DNA of 64,000 nt from Romboutsia ilealis. GTDB lineage: Bacteria > Bacillota > Clostridia > Peptostreptococcales > Peptostreptococcaceae. Positions 27,227-35,310 of this stretch are shown here, piece by piece; the stretch's first letter is position 1, and the number at the start of each line of letters is the position of its first letter. The notes beneath the pieces were generated by a model that was not told where the DNA came from, did no database searches, and worked only from the letters and a program-made list of their open reading frames with translations. Location of the stretch: NCBI RefSeq assembly GCF_900015215.1, contig NZ_LN555523.1, positions 978,912 through 1,042,911 on the forward strand, in the 5' to 3' direction. Both the position numbers and the translations under genes were made by a program.

Positions 27227-28354
27227 ATGAAAACAATAAATTTAAATGAAAAAACTCTAGAAGAGATAAAAATAAATGAAAATAATTGTATAAATTGCAA
27301 AAGATGCTATAATTCATGTACTATGATGAGTAAATATTCTTCATCTCCAAAAGAACTTATGAAAAAAATAATAACAGATAAAAGTGTAGATAAAAATATA
27401 CCTTATTCTTGTTCTTCTTGCGCAGTTTGCAACTTAAAATGTCCTAAAGATATAAAAATAAAAGAAATGTTTTACGATATGAGAAAAGATATTTTTAATA
27501 ATGATAAAAAAAATATGAATGATATTGGATATAATAGTGTAAAATTTCATCAGATTAATAGTTTTTCACCTGTATTTTCAAAGTCTTTTTCAAATAAAAG
27601 TACTAAGAAATTATTCTTTCCAGGATGTAGTTTATCAAGTTATAGTCCAGAAATAGTCTTAAAAACATATGAATATTTAAAAGAGAGTATAGAGGATTTA
27701 TCAATAGCGTTTAAATGTTGTGGTAAGCCAACTTTATCAATGGGAGATATGGATAAATTTAAAATATATTATTCTCAGGTAGAAAATTTATTTTTAGAAA
27801 ATGAAATTGAAGAAGTTATAGTAGCATGTCCAAATTGTTTTAATACCATAAAACAATATAGTAAATCAGTTAAAGTAAAAACTATATGGGAGGTTATAAA
27901 TGAAAACTCAATTCCTAAAAATTTAATAAATCATTATAATGATTTAGATATTAGGTTTAGTTTACATGACCCATGTCCTATAAGATATGAATCTAAGATT
28001 CATGATACTGTTAGATTAATATTAAAATCAATGGGGATAAAAATAGTTGAATTCGATAAAAGTAGAGAAAATACAGAGTGTTGTGGATCTGGAGGTATGC
28101 TTAGAGTAACAAATCCTAAACTAGCTTTAGAACAAACTAATAAAAGAGTTAGTGAAGCTAAAACTGATACAGTTATATCTTACTGTGAATCATGTTGCGA
28201 AGCTATGATGATTGCAAATAAAAATACACTTCATATATTAGATTTTATGTTCAATGAGGCTGTTATAAATAAAAGTAAATTTACTCAAGATAAAATATCT
28301 ACTATAAAAAAATGGAAAAATAGATATAAATCTATAAAGTTAATTAAAAATTAA
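27227..28354 (+). CDS. Cysteine-rich (Fe-S)-binding oxidoreductase, HdrD/GlpC-like
   Basis: The N-terminus carries two [4Fe-4S] ferredoxin motifs, CINCKRCYNSC and CSSCAVCNLKCPKD. Two CCG domains follow, with FKCCGKPT and TECCGSGG and accompanying CxxC and CESCCE motifs, as in heterodisulfide reductase subunit D and GlpC. The ATG at 27227 has GGAGG at 27216-27220; an upstream ATG at 27197 lacks a ribosome binding site. 375 aa, cytosolic. First gene of a run ending with the ABC ATPase at 33627. An electron-transfer role is inferred; the partner is unknown. Confidence 0.88.
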   Translation: MKTINLNEKTLEEIKINENNCINCKRCYNSCTMMSKYSSSPKELMKKIITDKSVDKNIPYSCSSCAVCNLKCPKDIKIKEMFYDMRKDIFNNDKKNMNDIGYNSVKFHQINSFSPVFSKSFSNKSTKKLFFPGCSLSSYSPEIVLKTYEYLKESIEDLSIAFKCCGKPTLSMGDMDKFKIYYSQVENLFLENEIEEVIVACPNCFNTIKQYSKSVKVKTIWEVINENSIPKNLINHYNDLDIRFSLHDPCPIRYESKIHDTVRLILKSMGIKIVEFDKSRENTECCGSGGMLRVTNPKLALEQTNKRVSEAKTDTVISYCESCCEAMMIANKNTLHILDFMFNEAVINKSKFTQDKISTIKKWKNRYKSIKLIKN

Positions 28355-28413
28355 ATAATAAGATTTTAATTTTAAAATATGGTAATATATTATTTTAGAA
28401 AAGAGGTGATATT

Positions 28414-29079
28414 TTGACAAAAAAGTACAAAACAGCATATAAGGTAATAATATCTATAGTTATATTGATGATTATATCAATTGTTGTATATAAGGTTTAT
28501 AAAATGAATTTAGGAATAGGTGATATAAAAAATTATGTTGAGTCTTTTGGAAAGTTGGGACCAATAATATATATAATAATATTCTCTCTAGTTCCTCTTA
28601 CACTTTTTCCAGATTCAATACTTGCAATATCAAGTGGCCTTATATTTGGATTAGTAAATGGATATATTTATACTGCAATTGGAGCTTTAATAGGAGGAAC
28701 AATATCTTTTTATATATCTAGAAAGTTAGGAAGAAATGTAGTAAAAAAACTTATCAAAGAAAAACTAGATAAAGTAGAAAATATGATAAATGAAAGAGGA
28801 TTCTTTATAGTGCTTATGCTAAGGCTAATTCCTTTATTTCCATTTGATGTAATTAGTTATGGTTCTGGCTTAACAAGTATAAAATATAAAGATTTCATAC
28901 TTGCGACTTTCTTTGGAACAATACCAGGAATATTTGTATTTGTAAATATTGGAGCACAATCAGTTAATATAGGAAGTAAAAGCTTTTATTTATCAATAGT
29001 AGCGTTAATATTACTTTTGGTAGTATCTATAATATTAAAAAATAGATTTATTACCAAAAACTTAGAAAATAATAAATAA
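28414..29079 (+). CDS. TVP38/TMEM64 (YdjX/YdjZ-like) membrane protein
   Basis: TTG start behind GAGGTG (28403-28408). About five transmembrane segments. Family core: SSGLIFGLVNGYIYTAIGAL then SFYISRKLGRNVVKKL and LRLIPLFPFDVISYGSGL. 221 aa. DedA-superfamily proteins of this type are thought to act in lipid transport or scrambling. It is a paralogue of the protein at 20260. It is 15 nt upstream of the phosphatidyltransferase gene, consistent with a lipid-related module. Confidence 0.92.
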   Translation: MTKKYKTAYKVIISIVILMIISIVVYKVYKMNLGIGDIKNYVESFGKLGPIIYIIIFSLVPLTLFPDSILAISSGLIFGLVNGYIYTAIGALIGGTISFYISRKLGRNVVKKLIKEKLDKVENMINERGFFIVLMLRLIPLFPFDVISYGSGLTSIKYKDFILATFFGTIPGIFVFVNIGAQSVNIGSKSFYLSIVALILLLVVSIILKNRFITKNLENNK

Positions 29080-29094
29080 AACCTAGGAGGTAAA

Positions 29095-29679
29095 ATGTTA
29101 GATACACATGCAAGAAAATATGTAAATCCAATAATTGAATTAGGAGCTAAGTTTCTTTTAAAATTAAAATTAACTCCTAATAATGTAACTATATTAGCTT
29201 TATTATTAGGGATATCAACTTCTATATTTTTATATTTTGATATGCAAGTAGTTGCAGTTATTGTGCTTTGGATATCAGGATACTTAGATGCAGTAGATGG
29301 AGCTATGGCAAGAAGAAGTAATAGTTCATCGTCTTTTGGAACACTTCTTGACATTGTTTCAGATAGAATTGTGGAAGTAGGTATAGTGTTAGTACTTGGG
29401 ATTAAATTTGTAGACTTAAGATATAATTTTATAGTATTAACTGCATGTATACTTATGTCTATGACTATATTTTTAACAGTTGGAGCATTAAGCGAAAAAA
29501 AAGGAGTGAAATCATTTTACTATCAAGCAGGAGTGGCAGAAAGAAGTGAAGGATTCATATTTTTTTCACTTATGATTTTATTTCCGAGCTATTTAAGAAT
29601 AATAACTAATATATTTTCAATACTAATAATAGTAACTGCAATTCAAAGATTTTTGGAGGCAAAAAGATTACTAGATTAA
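29095..29679 (+). CDS. CDP-alcohol phosphatidyltransferase family protein (YnjF-like)
   Basis: The family signature DG-x2-AR-x8-G-x3-D-x3-D is complete: DAVDGAMARRSNSSSSFGT then LLDIVSDR at about residues 61-90. Six hydrophobic segments are predicted in 194 aa. The enzyme class transfers a phosphatidyl group from CDP-diacylglycerol to an alcohol; the acceptor cannot be read from sequence. RBS TAGGAGG precedes the ATG. E. coli ynjF belongs to this family and is likewise next to ynjBCD and TVP38 genes. Confidence 0.92.
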   Translation: MLDTHARKYVNPIIELGAKFLLKLKLTPNNVTILALLLGISTSIFLYFDMQVVAVIVLWISGYLDAVDGAMARRSNSSSSFGTLLDIVSDRIVEVGIVLVLGIKFVDLRYNFIVLTACILMSMTIFLTVGALSEKKGVKSFYYQAGVAERSEGFIFFSLMILFPSYLRIITNIFSILIIVTAIQRFLEAKRLLD

Positions 29680-29701
29680 TAAATAATAAGGAGATATAAA
29701 T

Positions 29702-30925
29702 ATGAATAGAAAAATTTACATAGTACTATTATGTATGATGATGATTTCATCTATAGTTGGATGTTCAAAATCTCAAAAATCAAATGATATAAACAGTAAT
29801 ACAAATATACTAGACACTAGTTATGATGAAATTTTAAAAAGTGCAAAAGGGACTACAGTAAACTTTTATGGATATGGCGGTAATGAAGTTATGAACAAGT
29901 GGTTTGATACTTATGTAATCCCGCAAATGAAAGAAAAATATGATATAAAAGTAAAAAGGGTAGGAATGAATATTGATGATATAATGAATAAATTATTATC
30001 AGAAAAGCAAGCTAAAAGTAAAGATGGAGTTATGGATGTAGTTTGGATAAATGGTGAAAATTTTAAAACTGCAAAAGAAAATAATCTATTAGTTGGAGCA
30101 TTTACTGAAAAACTTCCTAACTTTAATGATTACATAGACAAAGATTCAGAAACTATAAACACTGATTTTGGAACACCTGTAGAAGGGTTAGAAGCACCAT
30201 GGGGTAAAGCAGAGTTTGTAGTAATTAAAGATACTGATAAAGTATCTCAAAATATAGAAGATACTGAAACATTAAAAGAAGCAATAATTAAAAATCCAGG
30301 CAAATTTACATACCCTGCATTACCAGATTTTGAAGGAAGTGCATTTGTAAGAAATGTAATATATGACATAGTAGGATATGAAAACTTAATTAACTTACCT
30401 GAAAATGAAGATGAAGTTAGAAAAGTTATACAACCAGCGATGGATTATTTAAATGAAATTAAACCATATTTATGGAATAAAGGAGAAACATATCCTGCTA
30501 CAATAGCACAATTAGATAATATGTATTCAGATGGCGAAGTTTACTTTACAATGACTTATTCACCAAATACTGTTAAAGGAAAAATTGATAGCAATGAATA
30601 TAGTAAGGATACAGAAATAATAGCATTTGATAAAGGAAATATAAGTAATACTCATTTTTTAACAATACCTGAAAATGCACCTAACAAAGAAGGAGCTATG
30701 GTACTTATAAACTTTTTAATGAGTATAGATGCTCAAGCGTTAAAAACTGATACTGCTAATTGGGGCGATATGACTGTATTAGATATGAATAAAGTGCCTA
30801 ACGAAGAAAAGTATAAATTTAGTGAAACTGTGGAATTTGGAAAGACATTACCAGAGTTAAATGCTGGATTAGTACCTATAATAGAGAAAATATGGACTGA
30901 AGAGGTTTTACAAAATGGAAAATAA
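29702..30925 (+). CDS. ABC transporter substrate-binding lipoprotein (YnjB-like)
   Basis: Signal peptide II with lipobox IVGC near residue 21. The mature domain contains features typical of the YnjB (COG4134-type) solute-binding family: NKWFDTYVIPQMKEKYDI, VWINGENFKTAKENNLL, LPNFNDYIDKDS and EGLEAPWGKAEFV. 407 aa. The ligand is not established; the fold is that of Fe3+/thiamine/polyamine-type binding proteins. The permease ATG lies inside its 3' end (11-nt overlap). Confidence 0.9.
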   Translation: MNRKIYIVLLCMMMISSIVGCSKSQKSNDINSNTNILDTSYDEILKSAKGTTVNFYGYGGNEVMNKWFDTYVIPQMKEKYDIKVKRVGMNIDDIMNKLLSEKQAKSKDGVMDVVWINGENFKTAKENNLLVGAFTEKLPNFNDYIDKDSETINTDFGTPVEGLEAPWGKAEFVVIKDTDKVSQNIEDTETLKEAIIKNPGKFTYPALPDFEGSAFVRNVIYDIVGYENLINLPENEDEVRKVIQPAMDYLNEIKPYLWNKGETYPATIAQLDNMYSDGEVYFTMTYSPNTVKGKIDSNEYSKDTEIIAFDKGNISNTHFLTIPENAPNKEGAMVLINFLMSIDAQALKTDTANWGDMTVLDMNKVPNEEKYKFSETVEFGKTLPELNAGLVPIIEKIWTEEVLQNGK

Positions 30926-31775
30926 ACTAAAACCATATATATTATTAGCACCTATAGCTATTATATTAATAAGTATAATGGGATTTGGAATAGCTAATTG
31001 TGTAATGCAAAGTTTAGGATATATGCCACATATAGGTGAAGAAAATATTAGTTTTAGATTTTATAAAGAAGTTATAAGAGATTCTATATTTTTAGAATCT
31101 CTTATATTTAGTTTAAAAACGTCATTTATATCGTCTACGGTAGCAGTTTTTATAGGAGTGATAGTGGCATATTTTTTATCACAAGAGAAATTATCTAAAA
31201 TAAAAGAATCATTATTAAATTTACCTATTATAATTCCACATATAGTTGTAGTAATGTTGATGATAACTATATTTTCTCAATCAGGAATAATTTCAAGAAT
31301 ATTATATTCATTAAATATTATAAATGATTCATCTCAATTCATATCTTTAGTTTCTGATAAAAATGGAGTAGGAGTAATATTGGTATATTTATGGAAAGGA
31401 ATACCATTCACTATTATAACAGCATATAATATTTTGAAAAATATAAGTAATAATTTAGAAAAAGTAGCCATAAATTTAGGAGCTAGTAAGTTACAATGCT
31501 TTAGACATATAATTTTACCATTAGCTTCACCAACAATAATATCTTCATTTATAATTTTGTTTGCTTTTTCTTTTGGGTCATTTGAAGTTCCATTTTTAAT
31601 AGGTCCAACAACACCTAAAGCACTTTCTGTTAGTGCGTATACAAATTATATAAGCTCGGACTTATCTCAAAGGTCATATGCTATGGTTATAAATGTTATA
31701 TTATCTAGCTTAAGTTTTATACTTCTTATTGTATATAATAAAATTCTAGAAAAGATAAATAAATATAAGATTTAG
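30915..31775 (+). CDS. ABC transporter permease, first subunit (YnjC N-half-like)
   Basis: 286 aa with about six transmembrane helices and the BPD inner-membrane signature EAA-like loop NLEKVAINLGASKLQCFRHII near residue 185. The start overlaps the binding-protein gene by 11 nt, implying translational coupling. In E. coli YnjC both permease domains are fused in one chain; here they are separate genes. Confidence 0.92.
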   Translation: MENKLKPYILLAPIAIILISIMGFGIANCVMQSLGYMPHIGEENISFRFYKEVIRDSIFLESLIFSLKTSFISSTVAVFIGVIVAYFLSQEKLSKIKESLLNLPIIIPHIVVVMLMITIFSQSGIISRILYSLNIINDSSQFISLVSDKNGVGVILVYLWKGIPFTIITAYNILKNISNNLEKVAINLGASKLQCFRHIILPLASPTIISSFIILFAFSFGSFEVPFLIGPTTPKALSVSAYTNYISSDLSQRSYAMVINVILSSLSFILLIVYNKILEKINKYKI

Positions 31776-31789
31776 GAGAAGATATTAAA

Positions 31790-32581
31790 GTGAATTTAAA
31801 GAAAATAATAATAGAATTGGCTATTATAGCTTTTATATTTCCTCTAATAATATTGGGGATTTGGAGTGTAACAGGTTCTTGGATATATCCAAGTCTTTTA
31901 CCTCAAAGTTATTCACTAAGAGGATTTCAATATATATTAAGTTTAGACAATATAGCTATATTAATAAATAGCATAGTCCTATCAATTTTAGTTGTATTTA
32001 TTACAATAGTGATTAGTATTCCAGCAGCTAAGGCACTATCTTTATATAATTTTAAAGGAAAGAAATTCTTTGAATTATTAGTATTATCTCCAGTAATAAT
32101 ACCTACAATATCAATAGCAATGGGAGTACATATATTTTTTATAAAGCTAAAATTAGCAAATACATACCTAGGCGTAGTAATTATAAATATATTACCTTGT
32201 ATACCTTATGCCGTAAGAATTATAGGTGATGTGTATAAATTAGTTGGAGATAAGTTAGAAATACAAGCAAAAATGCTTGGAGCAAGCAACACAAATGTAT
32301 TTAGATATGTTACACTACCTCTATTATTACCTGGAATATTAGGAGCATCAAGTATGTGCTTTATAATAGTATTTAGTCAATATTTCTTAACTATGCTTAT
32401 TGGAGGAGGAACGGTAATTACATATCCTATGATTATGTTTCCATATATACAAAGTGGAGATAGAGTAATAGGTTCTATGTATAGTATAGTATTCTTAGTT
32501 GCAAGTATAATAGTTTTAATATTAATAGAGAAAAGGATAAAAATACATTACAAAAATAGTAGCAGTTTTTTTGAAGTATAA
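31790..32581 (+). CDS. ABC transporter permease, second subunit (YnjC C-half-like)
   Basis: GTG start at 31790 behind AGGAG. 263 aa, six hydrophobic segments. The EAA loop is LEIQAKMLGASNTNVFRYV near residue 160. Pairs with the preceding permease to form the heterodimeric channel, driven by the ATPase encoded 20 nt downstream. Confidence 0.92.
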   Translation: MNLKKIIIELAIIAFIFPLIILGIWSVTGSWIYPSLLPQSYSLRGFQYILSLDNIAILINSIVLSILVVFITIVISIPAAKALSLYNFKGKKFFELLVLSPVIIPTISIAMGVHIFFIKLKLANTYLGVVIINILPCIPYAVRIIGDVYKLVGDKLEIQAKMLGASNTNVFRYVTLPLLLPGILGASSMCFIIVFSQYFLTMLIGGGTVITYPMIMFPYIQSGDRVIGSMYSIVFLVASIIVLILIEKRIKIHYKNSSSFFEV

Positions 32582-32601
32582 GAAATTAAGGAGAAATAGA
32601 T

Positions 32602-33627
32602 ATGTCATCAGTTAAACTTGTTAACATAACTAAAAGTTTTGATGAAAAGATAGTATTAGAAAATATAAATATAGATATAAAAGATGGAGAACTAGTATCA
32701 TTATTAGGAGTATCTGGATGTGGAAAAAGTACAACACTACAATTAATAGCAGGACTTATTAATCCAGATAGTGGAGATATAATTTTTAATGATAAATCAG
32801 TACTAAATATACCAACAGGAAAAAGAGAGGCAGTAATAGTATTTCAAGATTATTTATTATTTCCCCACATGAGTGTATATGAAAATATTGAATTTGGTTT
32901 AAAAATGAAAAATATAAATAAGAAAACTAGAAAAGACAAAGTTAACGAGTTAATAAAACTTGTAAAATTAAATGGGTACGAAAATAAATATCCATCTGAA
33001 TTATCTGGAGGACAAAAACAAAGGGTTGCTATAGCTAGAACATTAGCAATAAATCCAAAGGTATTATTATTAGATGAGCCTTTTTCAAATTTAGATATAA
33101 ACTTAAGAAATGAAATGAGAGAGTTTGTTTTAAATTTACAGAAGAAATTAAATATAACTACTATACTTGTTACTCATGATAAAGAAGAAGCACTTATAAT
33201 GAGTGATAAAATAGCTGTTATGGTAGAGGGTAAAATAGAGCAGTTTGATAAGCCGACAACATTATATCAAAATCCTAAAACTAAATCAGTTGCTAATATA
33301 TTTGGTGAAAGAAATTATATAAAAGGAAAAATAGAAAATGAAGTATTTAAAAGCAATATATTCTATATAGATGCAAAGGGGTATAATGATTTAGATATTG
33401 TTGAAGCTATGATTCCTAAAGAATGCATAAAATTATACAGTGCAAATTATAATGATGGAGTAAATGGATATATACAAAGAAAGCAGTATGCAGGAGATAA
33501 AACTTTTTATGATATTAATATAAATGGAGAAGTATTAAAATGTACATCTATATCGAATGAATATAATCAGGGTGATGATATAAAAATATGTATTGATAGA
33601 GATAATATAGTATTTTTTCCATTATAA
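32602..33627 (+). CDS. ABC transporter ATP-binding protein (YnjD-like)
   Basis: Walker A GVSGCGKST near residue 36, Q-loop FQDYLLFPHMSV, signature LSGGQKQRVAIART, Walker B VLLLDEPFSNLD, switch His in VTHDKEEA. A C-terminal TOBE-like regulatory domain (about residues 235-341) resembles the iron/thiamine/polyamine importer ATPases. RBS AAGGAGA precedes the ATG. Last gene of the module; no clear terminator was found directly after it. Confidence 0.94.
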   Translation: MSSVKLVNITKSFDEKIVLENINIDIKDGELVSLLGVSGCGKSTTLQLIAGLINPDSGDIIFNDKSVLNIPTGKREAVIVFQDYLLFPHMSVYENIEFGLKMKNINKKTRKDKVNELIKLVKLNGYENKYPSELSGGQKQRVAIARTLAINPKVLLLDEPFSNLDINLRNEMREFVLNLQKKLNITTILVTHDKEEALIMSDKIAVMVEGKIEQFDKPTTLYQNPKTKSVANIFGERNYIKGKIENEVFKSNIFYIDAKGYNDLDIVEAMIPKECIKLYSANYNDGVNGYIQRKQYAGDKTFYDININGEVLKCTSISNEYNQGDDIKICIDRDNIVFFPL

Positions 33628-34026
33628 AAACAAAATGTACAGAATAAATATGTTTATTACTGTGTTGGTATACTGTACTATTGGAAATAGAAGTGAAAAG
33701 CTGCAGTAAAGTTAGTTGATTTAATGGTTTTAAAAATGTAATGAGTAGAGAAGCTGATCTGAAATGATATCTTCTATAGTATTTATGACAATACTTATAA
33801 CTATTATAAATCAAGGTAGTACGACTAAGATGATAGATAAAAAATTATGTGTATTATAAGAAATATACACAGTTATACAGTATAAAAGTCATTACGTGTA
33901 AGTTAGATAATATAGTTAAATTTAAATTTTAAAAATAATATATATATAACGAAATTTATGGTATATTATTATATAAGGTTCCAGTTTATGGGATATAGTA
34001 TTGATAATAATATTATTGTATTAGGA
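33628..34026. other. Intergenic region, no credible gene
   Basis: AT-rich and interrupted by stops in all frames. A 31-codon frame near 33765 (MISSIVFMTILITIINQG...) lacks a ribosome binding site and is probably chance. It may hold remnants of older insertions next to the IS200 element. Confidence 0.5.
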
Positions 34027-34085
34027 ATACCACAGGTTATACCTGTGGTTCTAAAAAGCTTTTAGCTATGAGTAGAAATAAAAAA

Positions 34086-34140
34086 ACCTCCATAAAATTA
34101 TAGTAGGTTTGCCGACCAAAACTATAAAATTTAAGGAGGT
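34086..34140 (+). promoter_or_regulatory. Stem sequestering the tnpA ribosome binding site
   Basis: ACCTCC (34086-34091) complements GGAGGT (34135-34140), extended imperfectly by ATAAAATTATAG and CTATAAAATTTAA. Translational occlusion of tnpA by such a 5' stem is known for IS200 elements; the pairing is visible here. Confidence 0.7.
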
Positions 34141-34150
34141 GTGTCCGATA

Positions 34151-34624
34151 ATGGACAATAATAGTTTAGCACATAGCAAATGGAATTGTAAATATCATAT
34201 AGTTTTTGCACCAAAGTATAGAAGGCAGATTATTTATGGAAAAATAAAGTCTGATATTGGTGTTATATTAAGAAAACTTTGTGATCATAAAGGTGTTGAG
34301 ATAATTGAAGCAAATGCATGTAAAGATCATATACACATGCTTGTAAGTATACCACCAAAACTTAGTGTATCTCAATTTATGGGTTATCTGAAAGGAAAAA
34401 GTTCACTGATGATATTTGATAGACATGCAAATTTAAAGTATAAATATGGAAATAGACAGTTTTGGTGTAAAGGGTATTATGTTGATACAGTTGGAAGAAA
34501 TAAAAAGGCAATTGAAGAATATATAAAAAATCAAATACAAGAGGATATAATTCATGAACAAATGAGTTTAAAGGAATATATTGACCCGTTTACGGGTGAG
34601 CCAGTAAATAAAGCAAAAAAATAA
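34151..34624 (+). CDS. tnpA: IS200/IS605-family Y1 transposase TnpA
   Basis: HUH single-strand transposase: KYHIVFAPKYRR, the metal-binding DHIHMLVSIPP, and the catalytic tyrosine region WCKGYYVDTVG. ATG at 34151 with AAGGAGG at 34133-34139 (157 aa); an upstream in-frame ATG at 34109 lies before the RBS and is rejected. Intact. Confidence 0.93.
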   Translation: MDNNSLAHSKWNCKYHIVFAPKYRRQIIYGKIKSDIGVILRKLCDHKGVEIIEANACKDHIHMLVSIPPKLSVSQFMGYLKGKSSLMIFDRHANLKYKYGNRQFWCKGYYVDTVGRNKKAIEEYIKNQIQEDIIHEQMSLKEYIDPFTGEPVNKAKK

Positions 34625-34748
34625 GCACCTTTAGGTGCAGTTAGTAATAGTATGCGGTTGGCAAACCGTTCAGTGTGCGAGTAGCACAGCCAGAAACAAA
34701 GCCTTATAGGCGTAGAGCAAACCACCCGTTTTACGGGTGGTTCTGATT
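34625..34748 (+). ncRNA. Structured IS200 right-end region, possible omega-RNA-like relic
   Basis: Between tnpA and the right end lie several hairpins: GCACCT/AGGTGC (34625-34638), CGGTT/AACCG near 34656, GCC/GGC around 34701-34711, and the terminal ACCACCCGT/ACGGGTGGT. The stretch is GC-rich for this genome and resembles the 3' ends of IS605-type elements that encode the TnpB guide RNA, yet no tnpB is present. RNA function is inference only. Confidence 0.35.
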
Positions 34749-34997
34749 AAAATTTATTAGACTGTTTATAGGTATACTTATATTATTAATGCAAACTTAG
34801 GATTATCATAATGATATGTACATAACAAAAGGTTAGGAGCTAAAATTGAAATAGCTCTTGATAGGATACAACAGGGTTAGGATTTATGGTAGTGTTATAG
34901 ATATATTTTAGGTCAAAAGATAATTTATAAATTTATAGTAAATGATAGAAACTATATTAAAGTAGGACTAAGTATAGTAAACGTAAAGATTTATAAA

Positions 34998-35128
34998 TTA
35001 ATCTGTTGTGCTAGTTATTTTACTACACATATTGAAATTACTATATAAAGCTTTTGAACTATAAAAATATAATTTACTAGGCTCTAGTATTTTCAATAAT
35101 CATATTTAACTAGCACAACGAGTTAAAT
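34998..35128 (-). mobile_element. IS982-derived miniature element (no transposase)
   Basis: CTGTTGTGCTAGTTA (35003-35017) and TTTAACTAGCACAACGAG (35105-35122) are the two ends of the IS982 element at 23.2-24.3 kb, in opposite orientation, including adjoining bases (TTAAT and GTTAAATTA). Only about 85 bp of unrelated AT-rich sequence lies between, without coding potential. Confidence 0.75.
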
Positions 35129-35310
35129 TAATAAATAGATATTATTTTAGAATATTAACATTATATTTAAAATAATAGTATATAAAAATACTTTGGAAAT
35201 AGACTAGATTTAAATTAAGGTTAGGAGAAATATATATGTTAATAAAGTGAATTATATATATTTTTTTGGATAATTTAAAACTATATAACTAAATATATGG
35301 AGGACGTAAT

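Larger units (their letters stand above)
34029..34748 (+). mobile_element. IS200-type insertion sequence (tnpA only)
   Basis: Left-end hairpin ACCACAGG/CCTGTGGT (34029-34049) and right-end hairpin ACCACCCGT/ACGGGTGGT (34721-34741) followed by TTCTGATT are the imperfect palindromes of IS200/IS605 elements, which have no inverted repeats or target duplications. Only tnpA lies between them, about 720 bp in total. Exact cleavage sites are inferred. Confidence 0.85.

Noticed and set aside
33765-33860. 31-codon hydrophobic frame MISSIVFMTILITIINQG...
   Set aside because: No RBS at the start and no neighbour logic.
35236-35250. MLIK mini-frame with AGGAG before the YfcC-like transporter
   Set aside because: Four codons, no attenuator stem of matching logic was found; likely coincidence.
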